Counted from the stretch's first letter, positions 1 through 12,879 are shown. The stretch: 64,000 nucleotides of DNA from Gentiana macrophylla (GCA_026214975.1 CM047815.1:61263852-61327851); one strand, 5' to 3'. Notes: generated by a model not told the origin, from the sequence alone. Numbers and translations: made by a program.

Positions 1-1435
1 GCGATGAATCATCATCAAAACATAAATTTTATTTCCAACAAAGCTGCGATCACGAGAGACAACTGCGATAAAATGACAACTGCGATGAATCGCGACAACG
101 CGTCATTGGCCACCGCGATGCATTGCCCAACCCGATGCATTGACCACCCCGTGCATTGGCGACCACGATCGATCCACCTCCTCGACTAATTAACCATTGC
201 GATCTTTGTGACCACCGCGATCACGATCACCACCCGATTAATTAACCATATATCGCGGTGACATCGGCAATCATATATCGCGATGACATCGGCAATCATA
301 TATCGTGACATCAACAATTTATGCAATGACGTCGACAATCAGTTGCGATGAAATCAACATTTTATCTGATGGCATCAACATTTTATGCGGAGACATCAAC
401 AATCATATATGAATGACATCAACAATTTATGTAGTGACATCGGCGATCATATATCACGAGAGACATCGTGATGAAGTGACACAGCGCGATCACGATGGCC
501 ACCCCCGATCTGAGAAGACACCGTGTGATGAAGTGGCCACCGCGATCACGAGAGACACGCGATCACGAGACCATGGGGATCACGATGATCACCGGGATCA
601 CGATGACATTTGATGAAAGCAACACCGTGATGACGTTTGATATTTTAAACTTAATTTCATAAAATCGATTTCTTTTCTTCGTAAAATCGACTTCAAATGG
701 CTATATTTTTTATATAAAACTACGTGCAACATAAATCTTCACCTTAATTCATATTTTTATGCGGTCGTCGGCAATCATATATCGTGGCATCAATAATTTA
801 TCGCGATGGCATCGGCAATCGGATATCTGATGGCATCAACATTTTATGTAGTGACATCGGCAATCGGATATCTGATGACTACGTGATCTGATAGCCTTTG
901 ATGTAGTGACATTTGATGATGGGACACGAGATGAAGCGACACCACAATGACATTTGATATTTTTCCGACTTTATTTTGAAAAATCAATTTTTCTTTATAA
1001 ATTCGACTTCAAACTATATATATTTTTGATATAAAACTCCGATCAACATAATTATTTCACCACTAATTCATATTTTTCCGTCCTCTTTATTTTGATATCT
1101 CATTTGATATTTTTCCGATATTAATTTGAAAAACCGATTTTTTTCTTTATAAATTCGACTTCAAACGGCTATATTTTTTATATAAAACTCCGATCAGCAT
1201 AATTCTTTCACTATAATTCATATTTTTTCGTCCTCTTTATTACGATATATCATTTTATGAAATGACACTTTATGCTGATGACACACAATAACACCAACAT
1301 TGTATGAAGCGACATCAACACCCAACTTGCAAAAACAAAACATTGTAAATTGTATATGCAGTGACATATCTTTGTGACATCGATGTCATTTGTATCAATT
1401 CTCTAACAACGTAAATACAGTGACATCGGATGAAA
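1..1435. repeat. Degenerate tandem-repeat field, GACATC/GATCACGA type
   Basis: The stretch is built from short imperfect repeats. Bases 1-620 are rich in variants of 'gcgatcacgatgac' and 'cattgaccac'. Bases 240-900 and 1240-1435 repeat variants of 'gtgacatcggcaatcatat'. Between them (about 620-1240) lie AT-rich blocks that recur twice, at about 950-1050 and 1090-1220, sharing 'tttttccgac' and 'ataaaactccgatca'. No coding frame spans the field and the short open frames are by-products of the repeats. A related field lies at 8435-9470. It is not a known satellite that I can name. Confidence 0.7.
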
Positions 1436-2163
<728 letters not shown>

Positions 2164-2481
2164 CTACAAATTTAAACAAACCAAAAACAAGCATTTAACA
2201 CATAATAATTCAACAACACACAGCCAACCGCCGTACATTTGAAAGATTCAGACTATGATAAAACCAATAACCAGCCACCTTTCACATAGGTTTGGGTCAT
2301 CTTCTCAAGTATTGAATACACTGCCCCTCCAAATATTTTATCCTCCATAGACAATACAACAAGTTACTAACTACATCAGAGAGTTAAACAAAACAACTTC
2401 ATAATAATGTAACAAAATTCACAAACCTAACTATGAATTTATAAAAGTAACATTACTAGTTGAAAATCTTTCGAAACTTAC

Positions 2482-2911
2482 TCGATTCCTTCTTTGCTTT
2501 ATCATGTTCTGTTGTCCTTATCTTGGACAGAACAAGTTTGAGATCCATATATGGTTTTACGGACGCATTTGTTTTATCCTTTTCCATCTCCATCTGCCTC
2601 AACTTAGCAAGTCTCTCATTCAAGTCATCCAACGAAAACCAATCCTTGCTATCCCTCTTCTTCTTCTTCTCCGGCCCCAGTGATTTTAGCCTTTCCCCCT
2701 ATTCTTTCACCGAATATAACCTGACAAACTCCGTCCTCATTGCCGGATAATCGCCTTCTGCAGACCCCATCTCCTTCCCAAACACCGAAAATGGTAGAGG
2801 ATCAGTCACTAAATTATTGGAGTCAATCCCACCACCCTGGTCGTTTGAAGGCGGCCTTGATTTCAAACTCTGCTGATACTCCCACATCGACTTATTGGGC
2901 ATCGGAATCAA
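2482..2911 (-). pseudogene. Exon of an unrecognised plant gene with one in-frame stop
   Basis: The minus strand reads through about 430 bases from a TTG just after an acceptor-like AG to a GTAAGT donor at 2481-2476. The protein is charged and lysine-rich in its second half, with 'GPEKKKKRDSKDWFSL' followed by a likely helical stretch 'LNERLAKLRQMEMEKDK'. One in-frame TAG at 2701-2699 interrupts it. I do not recognise the family. The splice-like borders and non-repetitive composition suggest a real exon, now broken or containing a sequence error. It lies on the same strand as the eL18 exon about 320 bases away, although the two belong to different genes. Confidence 0.5.
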
Positions 2912-3260
2912 CTACAGAAGCATCAGGGGTATAAGCATTATCAGAATTGACCTCAAAATTTCCAGAAATCAAGCAGCTGGTAATACTGATTGTGGAGGAG
3001 AGCCAATCTACAAATCAGTAGCATTAGAAGCAGCATAAATCAATGAAGAAGCCAACTCAGATCACAATGCAAATGCATACCAAAACTTTGAAGGTTAAAG
3101 TGCAGAAAAGAGCAAACCCGACAGAATCAAGGGGCCAACAAATACCCTAAAAACGCAGCAATATTTCAAGAGTCTGAATCCCAAAACAATAAATTAATCA
3201 GCCAAAACAGACAAAACAGAGACAACCCCCAATTTCTACAGGAATTCATACCTATGAAAA

Positions 3261-3390
3261 CGAGTGAAGAGAGCTCAAGAGAAAGAAGGAGCAGCGAAGA
3301 GCTTCAAAATGAACCCAGGCATCAACGAGTGAAGAGAGCTCAAGAGAAAGAAGGAGCAGCGAAGAGCTTCAAAATGAACCCAGGCATCAA
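3261..3390. repeat. 65-bp tandem duplication
   Basis: A 65-base unit beginning 'cgagtgaagagagctcaag' is present twice in direct tandem, at 3261-3325 and 3326-3390, with near-perfect identity. The unit length is not a multiple of three, so the open frame over it is probably not coding. Confidence 0.85.
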
Positions 3391-3961
3391 CGAATACAGT
3401 CAACTCAAGCCGGAGCAAGAGAAGAGCACAAGTAACCTTCTCCTTAAGTCAAAACACCATCGCTCGGATGATGAGTTCAGCCGCTCCATAGGCAGAGTAG
3501 GAGCAGCGAATAGCATCCAGTTGAACCTACGACATTGAAGACGATCTGTTTAGGGAAGAACGCCGGAGTAACATCACCACAATTCGAAACACCGGAGCTC
3601 GGAAGAAGGGTTCAGCAGCTCCATTTTCAGTGAAGAAAGAGTGAAGGCGATTACAATAGCGAAGAGTATAAGGTATTGCCTAGGGGTAATATAGGAAAAG
3701 TATTTAAATCTGAGTTTCTTATAACTAATGATCTTTTAAATGTGTTACAAATGTACAATTAAATTCCAAAACAGCGTCATATAAACAAAATAACACAATA
3801 TTTTATATGACACATCTATAAGACACACGGCGATATCTTATATCTCTATAAGAAGTTAGAGAACTACTCGCGTTTAGCCACGTGGCGGCGCTATATGGTG
3901 ACAATATGACAACAATTTTTTTATAGCAGCAGCAGTTTTATTTTTATTTTTCCTTCTAAAA

Positions 3962-5660
3962 ATCGTGATTTCGATTATCTCGTTATATATAAGCCGATTT
4001 CTTTTTCCGACTTTCCGTTCATAAATCGAATCAAAGTGTATATTTTAAATCTGACTTTCGTTTTAGTCTCCAACAGATTGATCACGGATTCGATTTTACA
4101 TTTGATCAATAGAAAAATTTCGATTTCTCGATTCGATTTACGACAAAAGTGAATATACACAACAAAGTGTATATTTAAATCTGATTCATTTTTTTCCCAT
4201 TCGGTAAAAGCGAGGATTTGATTATCTGGTTATATATAAGCGGAATTTTTTCCGACTCTCCATTTACATAAATCGAACCAAAGTGGTTCATTTTTTTTTA
4301 CCCACAGAGACGGTGTGGATTCGATTTCATTTCAATCAACCGAAAATTTTTGATTTACGATTCGATTTAATAGCAATTGAATATACACAACAAAGTGTAT
4401 ATTTCAATACGGTTCCTTTTCTTTTCCCGCCGGTAAAAACGAGATTTGGTTATCTCGTTATATATAAACCGATTTTTTATCCGACTTCGCCGTTTCATAA
4501 TCGAACCAAAGTGTATATTTCAATGCGATTCATTTTAGTCGTCTCCGCCAGACGATCGTATTCAATTTTACATTCAAATCAACCGAAAATTTTCGATTTC
4601 TCGATTCGATTTTGACACAACAAAGTGTATATTTACGATCTGGTTCATTTTAGGACCTCCGACAGACAGTCTGAAATTCGGTTTTAAATTTCAATCCAAT
4701 GAAAATTTTTGATTTACCGATTCGATTTCGACATGACAATTGAATATACACTACTGAAAGTGTATATTTAGATAAATCTCTCCCAACGGTATGCGCGAAT
4801 TCGTTTTAAATTTCAATCAACCGAAATTTTCGTTTTCGATTCGATTGAATAAAACCGTGTATTTTTTTTAATCAAATACTTTTTTTTATATTTTTTTTAA
4901 AACAGCATTTTTTTGTTTTCCGATAATAATAACCAAATTTGATGGCGTTATATATAAACCAAAATTTTTATTTATTTCTACGTTACATAATCGAACCAAA
5001 GTGTATATTCGATCGGTTCATTTAGTACTCCGATAGAAAGTCTTGGATTCGATTTTAAATTTCAAGCAACGAAAATTTTCGATTTAGCGATTCGATTTAA
5101 TACACAACAATTGAATATACACAACAAAGTGTATATTTTGATCTGATTCATTTTATTCACCATAGTCATACATTCATGGATTCGATTTTAAATTTCAATC
5201 AACCAAAATTTTTGATTTTGATTCGATTTAACACAACAATTGCATAAAACCGTGTATTTTTTTATTTATCAAATGTGTAACTTTTCGATTCATTTTCCCC
5301 TTTTTAACAGTGGTTTCTTTTTCCCCTCGGTAAAAACGAAAATTTCGATTATATATAAATCGATTTCTTTTATTTCTCATTACATAAATGGACCAAAATG
5401 TATATTTCGATCGTTTCATTTTTAATACATCCAACAGTACCAATCACGATTCGTTTTAAATTACAATCAACCGAAAATTTTGAGTTCTCGATTCGAGATC
5501 GACAAAACAATTGAATATACACAACAAAGTGTATATTTTGATACGGTTTATTTTTAGTATCTCCAACAGATTGTGCGGATTCAGTTTTAAATTTCAATCA
5601 ACCGAAAAATTTCGATTCGATTACGGCACAACAATTGAATAAAATCGTGTAATTTTTTAC
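3962..5660. repeat. Degenerate tandem array with a recurring hairpin
   Basis: An AT-rich array repeats the same ordered blocks: 'cgttatatataa', 'ataatcgaaccaaagtgtat', 'ggattcgattttaaatttca', 'atcaaccgaaaattttcga' and 'attgaatatacacaacaaag'. The hairpin AATATACAC-spacer-GTGTATATT occurs at 4152-4175, 4380-4403, 4743-4768, 5114-5137 and 5514-5537. Spacing between hairpins is irregular (228 to 400 bases), so unit length has drifted. No protein domain is seen. Confidence 0.8.
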
Positions 5661-8070
5661 CAGGCGTGTAACGTTAATAGTTTGTCTTGAAGGAAAAAAA
5701 AAGCGGAAAGACCGGCGGATTTGAAGTTCTAACTTGTGTAGTGTGCGATGAAGATGAGTCGATTTTAGGTATAAAATACAACAACAAAAAATAAGGGCAA
5801 ACAAATATCACGCGTCGAAGGTGTCTTGCGTGTGTGCGTGGGCGTGGGCCCGCGTTAAATGTTTTATTATTTTGAACAACATAACGTCGGTGGAACCGAT
5901 GGCGTTCTTGCGATCTGACGTCACTAAAATTGACGTTGGAATACAAAATCACTTTTTATATTCTTGGACCGTTTGACACGTGTGTCTTTTTCCCACCAAA
6001 TGAATGAACACGAGATCAATAGCGTATTCATTAATGATAAGGAAGAGAAATGTCGTATAGAAAATGAATGAAACGCATTTTCAAGCATATTAATGATCTG
6101 GAAGCTAAGGCGTCCCGGGAGATTTGACCGTGTAGTTATGGTCCACTTATTGAATTTCTATAATGTTTCATTACGTAAAGTCGAAAGTAAAGGGATAGAT
6201 TTTATAACATTGTTCTCCGATACATCATATTGTGGTTTATTTTGTAGGGAAAACTCACGATGAAATTTGGAAGAGAAGTGATTCACAATATTCACGTCTC
6301 TAAAAAAGAGCTACCTCTTGCAGAGAATGTAATATGTTTCGGTTGCTCTATTTGTCTTGTGCTTTGAATTATTAAGGTTTAAGCTTACGCGATTTATTTC
6401 ACGTTGGAGATCTATTCTTTGATGTTATCATTAATAACGATTTATGTTGGGTCCGCCGTGCTTTGCACGGCTCATGTTCACAAGTCATAATATTTAAAAA
6501 TGTCAACACGTCTTAGAGCAACCCTTGTAATAGAAATGTAGAGATATTCTTTTTCTTTTGCGTCAAAATAAATTACTCTATTCTTAAAATACAAAATAAT
6601 GGAGCTGAATTAGATAATTTTTTTTAGATATTATCTACCTTATTCTCTGAAATTGGACAACCACAGAGACAATTTTTTGTGACAAAAGTTGTCAAGCGAA
6701 CCCCACCCCTACCCCTTCCTTTTTGCAAAGAAAAATGCAAAAAAAATCCTGACTTCCCTTTACTTTAATATTATTTTAATAAATATCCTTAAAAAAATTT
6801 ATTAACATTCTGACGTCTAATCACACACACATCATTCTTATCATCCTTCTACATTTTCCTCCACTCATCTTCCTACACCTCGTGAGAATCGCGTCTCTCA
6901 CAATTACTACTACTGCTTTCTTACGTTTGTACATATCAAATGGTCTACTTATCAGACATAGTCTAGTTGTTGACCCGGTAAACCTGGCTGGAGTCACCGG
7001 GTCAACTGGTTCGACGGGAGTGGATCTTCTCAAGTACTTAAGGGTAAAGTGCTCTTGTTTTTACACATTATCACCAAAATGACGTAGTGTTGAAAATATA
7101 AATATACTGTTAGATGATTTTTACATTTTGGGTGTGTGGTTAGATCATTTCTCGCTTGAAAGAGTTCTTCCTCAAATCTTGAGATGATCACATTCCTGTT
7201 CAACATGCTGATTGTATAAAGTAGTATATAATATATTACATCACGAAAAATATAACATTTGATAATTGATATTCAAGTAAATAATGATATGAAAACTATG
7301 TATCACCGTATAATTTTAGACACATAAAGTTTCTTTTTTATTAATGATATGAAACTATGTATCACCGTATAATTAGTTACCATTTTAGGCGCATAAAGTT
7401 TCTTTTATTTGATTATATATATATATATATAAAGCTAAAAACTTTCTTGATACATGTAACTATTGTTTTATATGTATGGTGATGCACTTATTGTAATATT
7501 TGAAAAATTATGACTTGAATTATTTAGCAAAACGTTAAATTAAAAGTTATGAAATTGATAAGTTATTTCAAATAAGACAATGATTTTGATGTAGATTCAT
7601 AATAAATAATAAGCGTGCATAAAAATTAAACTATTATTTATATCATATCCGGGAAACCTAAATATTTCCAATTTATAACCGGTTTGATATTTATTTGATA
7701 AATTTTATTTATTGAATATACTTGATGTCTGAGTTTGAACCGAACCCACCAGGTCACCGATTGAACCGTCTGGTTTAGTGGTTTACTAGGGTTTGAGCAG
7801 GTCATTTCCTTGAATTGGTTGATGGTTGAACTACCGGGTTGGATTTGATATCTATGGGTCTACCTGTCCTTATTCTTTTCAAAACATTGGCACTTCATGA
7901 ATCATGTACAAGATGAGAGTTCTGAGCCAGAATAGTAAAATTAGTCCAAAATTATTGATCTACTAGCTTCGCATTTTAAAAAAAAAATGATCTAATTTAA
8001 GTTTTAGTCATTTATCTTGTACCAATATAAAATATTTATCATCATGACCGGAATTTGTGAAATTTGAAAG

Positions 8071-8071
<1 letters not shown>
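5661..8071. other. Gene-free AT-rich intergenic DNA
   Basis: No coding region is supported. A short perfect hairpin (GCCGTGC/GCACGGC) lies near 6455-6471. Two related 60-base blocks sharing 'gatatgaaactatgtatcac' occur near 7285-7330 and 7345-7400. A short TA run is at 7414-7430. Near 6960-7020 and 7735-7830 there are loosely similar 'accgggtcaac'-type stretches. Confidence 0.5.

Positions 8072-8107
<36 letters not shown>
8072..8107. repeat. (AT)n microsatellite
   Basis: A plain dinucleotide run of about 18 AT units. Confidence 0.95.
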
Positions 8108-8109
<2 letters not shown>

Positions 8110-8283
8110 TGGGCCCTCGGCAAGATTAAAAAAAAAGTCAAAGGCTAAAAGATGTAAAACTGTTTATTGAACATAAAGATAAAAGGAATCATTGAACATA
8201 AAACATGAAATTAGATAGATAGATTTCAAATCTCTTTAATGAAAAGAAGAAAAAGAAAAAGGCTGAACAGACGCGTACCTGAA

Positions 8284-8430
8284 TGTGTGTGTGTGTGTGT
8301 TTTTTTTTTTTTTTTAATTTATTTTGTGAAAACACACGTTTGTGTTTTTTTTTTAAATTTTCCTGGAGGTTATAAGTTGATTTTTTTTTTTTGTGAGCTG
8401 AAACGTTTTCTTTTTTTTTTTTTTTTTTTC
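8284..8430. repeat. (GT)n and poly-T low-complexity block
   Basis: A GT run is followed by T runs of up to about 20 bases near 8300-8315, 8345-8353, 8381-8392 and 8410-8430. The purine-rich open frames on the minus strand here come from these homopolymers. Confidence 0.9.
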
Positions 8431-8434
8431 CCGA

Positions 8435-9125
8435 TGACCACTGCATTGACCACGTCTGCGCGGCCGCTGCTCGATCGAAGACACGCGCGATAAATTGACA
8501 TCGCGACACAAAGACACAGCGATCAAGTGACACCACATTGCGAGAGACACCCGTGGTGCGAGAGATATCACGATATTATGACATTTGACAATGCAAAGAC
8601 ACCGCGATCTGAGAGACATCGCGGCCCGAAGTGACACCGCGATCGCGAGACACCACATTGACCACGCGACGAGAGACACGCGATCATTGACCTCCTCCAA
8701 TGCAATGACTACCGTGACCGCGTTGACCGCCCGCGACGCGTTGACCGCCCGCCGCGTTGGCGATACCACGGCGCGTTGACCGCGACCACGCGTTGACCGC
8801 CGCGACATTGACCATCCTGAAGCATTGGCCCGACCCAATGGTTGACGGCTGCGACACATTCGCCATCGGGATGCATTATCGCCCCGACGCATTCACCGTC
8901 GTGATCATTGACCCGCCCGATCATCGGCCGTCGGAACGCGTTGACCGCCGCGACGTATTGACTATCGGAGACGATGACCACCCCGCGCGCGTTGACCGTT
9001 GCGATGCATTGACCGTCGAAAGCGGATTGATCGCTCGATGCATTGCACGCGCCGGCGACTTCATTAGCGCCCGACATATTGACCGCCGTGACACATTGGC
9101 CGCACCGACGGATTGACCGTCGCGG
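8435..9125. repeat. GC-rich degenerate array of TTGACC units
   Basis: The motif 'gttgaccgcc' or 'attgacc' followed by a CG-rich spacer recurs every 15-35 bases through the block, for example near 8715, 8735, 8776, 8796, 8940 and 8990. It is markedly GC-rich against AT-rich neighbours. Long open frames exist on both strands, as expected for GC-rich repeats, and none shows a domain. It shares its vocabulary with bases 1-240. Confidence 0.75.
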
Positions 9126-9470
9126 CGTCATATTTTTAGTAGTGGCGTCATATTGTATCGATTTATCACGGTGACATCATAATGTATGAATTTATGCCGT
9201 GGCGTCTTATGGTATCGATTTATCTTTGTGGCGTATTATTATATCGATTTATGCGATGGCGTCTTATTGTATCGATTTATCGCGATGGCGTCTTATTATA
9301 TCGATTTATCGCGATGGCGTCATGCGGTGGCGTCGTATTATATCGATTTATCGCGATGACATCATGCGGTGGCGTCCTATTATATCGATTTATCACGATG
9401 GCGTCATGCGATGGCGTCATCTGATGGCATCATCTGCAGTGACGTCTTATTATATCGATTTATGCGATGA
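9126..9470. repeat. Tandem units of about 40 bp ending in GGCGTC and TATCGATTTAT
   Basis: The unit 'tatatcgatttatcgcgatggcgtc' in variant form repeats about nine times. Most copies read 'cgcgatggcgtc' or 'tgcggtggcgtc', but the last copy near 9437 reads 'ctgcagtgacgtc'. That difference sits exactly on a CTGCAG site and is discussed under the findings. Confidence 0.8.
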
Positions 9471-9714
9471 AGAAAATCCAACGGAAATTTCATCAAATAT
9501 TTACACAAAATTCCGGGTAAACATGAAGAGAAAAAATTCCATATGGCGAGGATTTCCTAATCGTCAGGCTACGGAAGATTTTGTAACGGGAAACTAGCTA
9601 CCGATATTGCATGCAAGCAAGTTCAATACTAATAGTACATAGTTTTTGATTATATATTGCATCTCGAAATCGAACTGATCAAACTGTTAATTAAATTTAT
9701 TTGTGTATATATAG

Positions 9715-10108
9715 CTGACACACTCGGATTTACTTCCTATCCACCTGCATATCTTAGTCCACAAGCATCCGGGAAGAACTTACTTATTGGGGCCAATTTT
9801 GATTCTGCTGGATCTGGCTATGATGATAAAACTGCCTACTTAAGCATCAGAAATCCCTTCTTCTTCCTTTTTTTTCCTATTATATAATCGAACACGAATT
9901 TATGATTTGTCTTTGGTGTTTGCAACATGCTATTTCACTGCCACAACAGTTCTAGTTTTACCAAGAATACAAAAGCAAGCTAGTGAAAGTTGCAGGTGAT
10001 CAAAAAGCTACATCCACACTTGAGTGCACTCTACATCATAAGCTTTGGTAGCAGCGATTTCGTGCATAACTATTACGTTAATCCTTTCCTCAACAAAGAG
10101 CTTTGAGA
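9715..10108 (+). pseudogene. GDSL esterase/lipase fragment
   Basis: Two segments match the mid-region of plant GDSL-type lipases (secreted serine hydrolases). The first starts right after an AG acceptor at 9713-9714, reads 'ADTLGFTSYPPAYLSPQASG' and continues through 'LLIGANFDSAGSGYDD' to about 9848. The second runs from about 9947 and includes 'EYKSKLVKVAGD' and, after a +1 frame break near 10027, 'ALYIISFGSSDFVHNYYV'. The catalytic GDSL block that belongs upstream and the C-terminal Asp/His block are absent. It is a truncated, frame-shifted remnant. Confidence 0.8.
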
Positions 10109-10272
10109 ACCTGCAATTTTCACCTCATTTCTCCAACATTATCCATACACCAAAAAAAATCCCATCTTTTTTCATTTCTCAACACATTTCCCACAAGCCC
10201 AAATTACTAATTTCTTGTAATATCACATTCCAAAAACACAAGCTAAGCAAAACACAAGCTAAGCATTCAACA

Positions 10273-10479
10273 ATGGCAGCAATGAGCTCAAGTGTTTTCA
10301 CATGCCACCCAGCAAAATCAGGAGCTCAAGTGTTTGAAAAGGGCATCACAAACCAAATGATGAAGGCTCCATCGAGGAAAGCGAAATCTCAGAATAACTT
10401 GCACCAGCACACTGTACATTTGCCTTTTCAATCACATGCTGCAAAGCAAGAAATAACACAAGCTAAAACTATAATGTGA
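10273..10479 (+). CDS. Possible small protein, 68 aa, unrecognised
   Basis: An ATG at 10273 follows a CA-rich leader that resembles a plant 5' UTR, and opens a 68-codon frame starting 'MAAMSSSVFTCHPAKSGAQV'. The serine/alanine-rich start could be an organelle-targeting segment, but this is only a composition argument. I do not recognise the protein. It sits directly downstream of the GDSL remnant on the same strand, so it may be another gene fragment. Confidence 0.25.
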   Translation: MAAMSSSVFTCHPAKSGAQVFEKGITNQMMKAPSRKAKSQNNLHQHTVHLPFQSHAAKQEITQAKTIM

Positions 10480-10911
10480 TATGGGAAATGTTCAGGAATC
10501 AACCATGTGTATGAACAAGATAATAAATGAGGCAAAATTTAATGAACTCACTGATTGCTCATCAATACCATACACATCGTAATCCTCTTCCAAAATTCAT
10601 TTGTAAACAGCAAAAAAACATAATGGGCCTGTTAGAAAATCATGAGAGAACGAATTACATCATGTAATACAGAACAACAACACCGTTATCCTAATAAGGT
10701 TACACTTTGTAACTATTCCAATTAAGTAACAGAGTTCACCAAACTACTACTGCCCAGAGATGTTCCATTCTACCCTGTTAAATCTTCCATCCTAATAACC
10801 AACACTCTCCAGAAACAAATACTACACAAAAGAAGCACAAATATTCTCAATAGAGCAGATAAATAGATTGCGAAAATAGACTGACTTTGTAACCACATTG
10901 ATAAATAGCTT

Positions 10912-11206
10912 TTAGTCTCTTGAACTTGTTCCTTCCACCGTCATTGATCTCTCCTCCTCCTTCTTCTTCTTCTTCTTTCACGCCTTGATTTTCTTCCACC
11001 GCATTTTCCTCTGGCTGCGGTTGCTGTTCGGAAAGGAAGGACTCCACAACCTGACGGACAAGTGTCTTATGGGCCGCGCCGGAGAGGTTTATCCCAAGCT
11101 TCTCCGACGCCGATTGTCGGACCATATATTCGGTTAATTTCTCCATGTCCGAGTTCCTCAAGATTTCAACAACGGCTTCTTCGATTTTCTTTTCTGTTGC
11201 TAAAAC
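10912..11206 (-). pseudogene. KELP: Fragment of KELP-type transcriptional coactivator
   Basis: On the minus strand a segment beginning after an AG acceptor encodes the N-terminal DEK-C-like domain of plant KELP (RNA polymerase II coactivator of the PC4 family). Recognisable stretches are 'KIEEAVVEILRNSDMEKLTE' and 'ASEKLGINLSGAAHKTLVRQ', followed by 'VVESFLSEQQ' and an acidic linker. The initiator ATG and the C-terminal PC4 single-strand-DNA-binding domain are both missing. After about 10912 the reading diverges from the family. It is a partial copy, not a functional gene. Confidence 0.75.
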
Positions 11207-12187
11207 CGTGTTTTTAGGTTATTTTATTAGATTAGGAATCTTTTAGATACGTATAGATATATTATATCGCTTATAAATCCAACATATTCTTTTATATGTC
11301 ATATAAATTTAATAAGTATAAAAACCTATACTTTTAAGGAATTAACCCGTAAAAAAAGACTTCTTTTAAAGTGACATGATTTATTGCTTTTTGTTATTGT
11401 TTTGTGTTATCCCATAAGTTGTCTTACTTATGGTTCTCTACCGTGTGAAATAAGTTTTACATATAAAAAAGTATCTGAATGGAGGCCTTGAACCGTGCGT
11501 CGGCAGAGAAGCCGTCGTGCGTCTTGTGGCGAAGGCTGTCGTCGTGCAACGATCGATGGAAGCGAGAAATAAGAAGGATGAGAGATGGTAGATTAAATTG
11601 CGGTTTCTTAAGCGCGTTAGATGACTAGAAAAAACAACACGGGAAAGAGGATGTCGTTGATAGGGTTTATTCATTCAAACATTTTTCCACAAAAGGTGTA
11701 ACGATAAATTTATCTACATATAGTGCAAATATAAGTCGTTTTAGGAGTTTTATTGCGCGATTAAGGAATTGGTTGAATGTCATTAATTTGAAGGTTAATG
11801 TCTAAAATACCCTCGACTATCATTAATACAATAGTTGTTAAGTAATGAAAAGTTGTTGAATTCATAATAAATTAGGGTAAGATAGAAAAGAAGCGATAAA
11901 TGTTGCGTTGATAATGTAGAATGAAACATATTATGGAATGAGTAGAAAAGTGTAGGATGAAACATATTATGAATGGGAGGTAGTACATCATTACAATATA
12001 AAAGTAAAAAAATATATCCTCATAATATGGTAGAAGTCAAGCTCAAGTCACTAAAAACAAATCTGCGTTTTCCACTAAAATAATATACATTATTATTAAG
12101 ATATAAAATTTGGTAGCTTTTATATAATCTTTCTACATTATTGAATAATGTAAGTTTGAGCATCTTATATCATGCGGGCTTGGGCGG

Positions 12188-12190
<3 letters not shown>
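11207..12190. other. Intergenic, no supported gene
   Basis: AT-rich DNA. Near 11890-11980 two 30-base stretches repeat 'gaatgaaacatattatg'. A minus-strand open frame at 11438-11674 shows no domain. Nothing else is supported. Confidence 0.4.

Positions 12191-12224
<34 letters not shown>
12191..12224. repeat. (AT)n microsatellite
   Basis: Uninterrupted AT dinucleotides, about 17 units. Confidence 0.95.
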
Positions 12225-12230
<6 letters not shown>

Positions 12231-12470
12231 TATTGAAATGATTGTATATGCAATTAATTGCAAATTTTGAAAAAAAATGAACTATGTAAATTAAAACTTT
12301 TGCAAGATAGTGTATGTATGTGGGTGGTTCTTGTGTGGTGTCTCCACACGGTGTGGAGAAACGTGTGGAGACATATACACCACACAATTTCATTCTGTTT
12401 TTAAATTACGTGGATTACGATCGTTTAAATCGTTTCACATCAAAATCACTCTCCATACAGGTATTTCCCT

Positions 12471-12693
12471 ATGTTTGATTGAGACTTTCCAAAAGCTACA
12501 TTATGGTGCAAATATGATTGAAATATAAAATAAAAAAGTAATAAAGGTTATCTTGGCAAATTTTCAGTGAATCACTTGTAAGATAGTGTATGTTTGATTG
12601 CGACTTTCCAAAAGCTACTTTATGGTGCAAATATGATTAAAAAAGTAATAAAGGTTATCTTGGCAAATTTTCAGTGAATCACTGGTGTACTTG
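12471..12693. repeat. Direct duplication of about 110 bp
   Basis: The block starting 'tgtttgattgagactttcca' at 12471 recurs at 12591 with the same order of landmarks ('aaaagctac', 'atggtgcaaatatgatt', 'aaggttatcttggcaaattt', 'cagtgaatcact'). The second copy lacks about 13 bases after 'atatgatt'. A short hairpin with 'tgtctccacac' and 'gtgtggagaca' arms lies just upstream at about 12340-12374. Confidence 0.85.
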
Positions 12694-12879
12694 TAATCAG
12701 AGGCGGACCTTGAGGATCGAGGGGTAATAAAAACTTTTAAAAGCGAAATAAAAAAATTTAAGAGGACAAACTATATGTATTGTATAAATTTTAGTGTATT
12801 TTTTCTTGGATTAAGAGGAAGCGATTCTCTTGCTATATGTAGAGTCATCCGCCATCTTTGTAATTTACTTTATCTTATG

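Noticed and set aside
3962..5660. CRISPR-like array of spaced repeats
   Set aside because: Unit spacing is irregular, units are long and degenerate, and the DNA is from a plant nuclear genome.
6455..6471. Helitron 3' end hairpin (GCCGTGC...GCACGGC)
   Set aside because: No CTRR terminus follows the hairpin at the right distance and no matching 5' TC end was found.
8189..8536. 115-codon minus-strand open frame
   Set aside because: It is generated by homopolymer T/A runs and a GT microsatellite.
8709..9131. 140-codon minus-strand and 119-codon plus-strand open frames
   Set aside because: They come from a GC-rich degenerate tandem repeat, open on both strands, with no domain.
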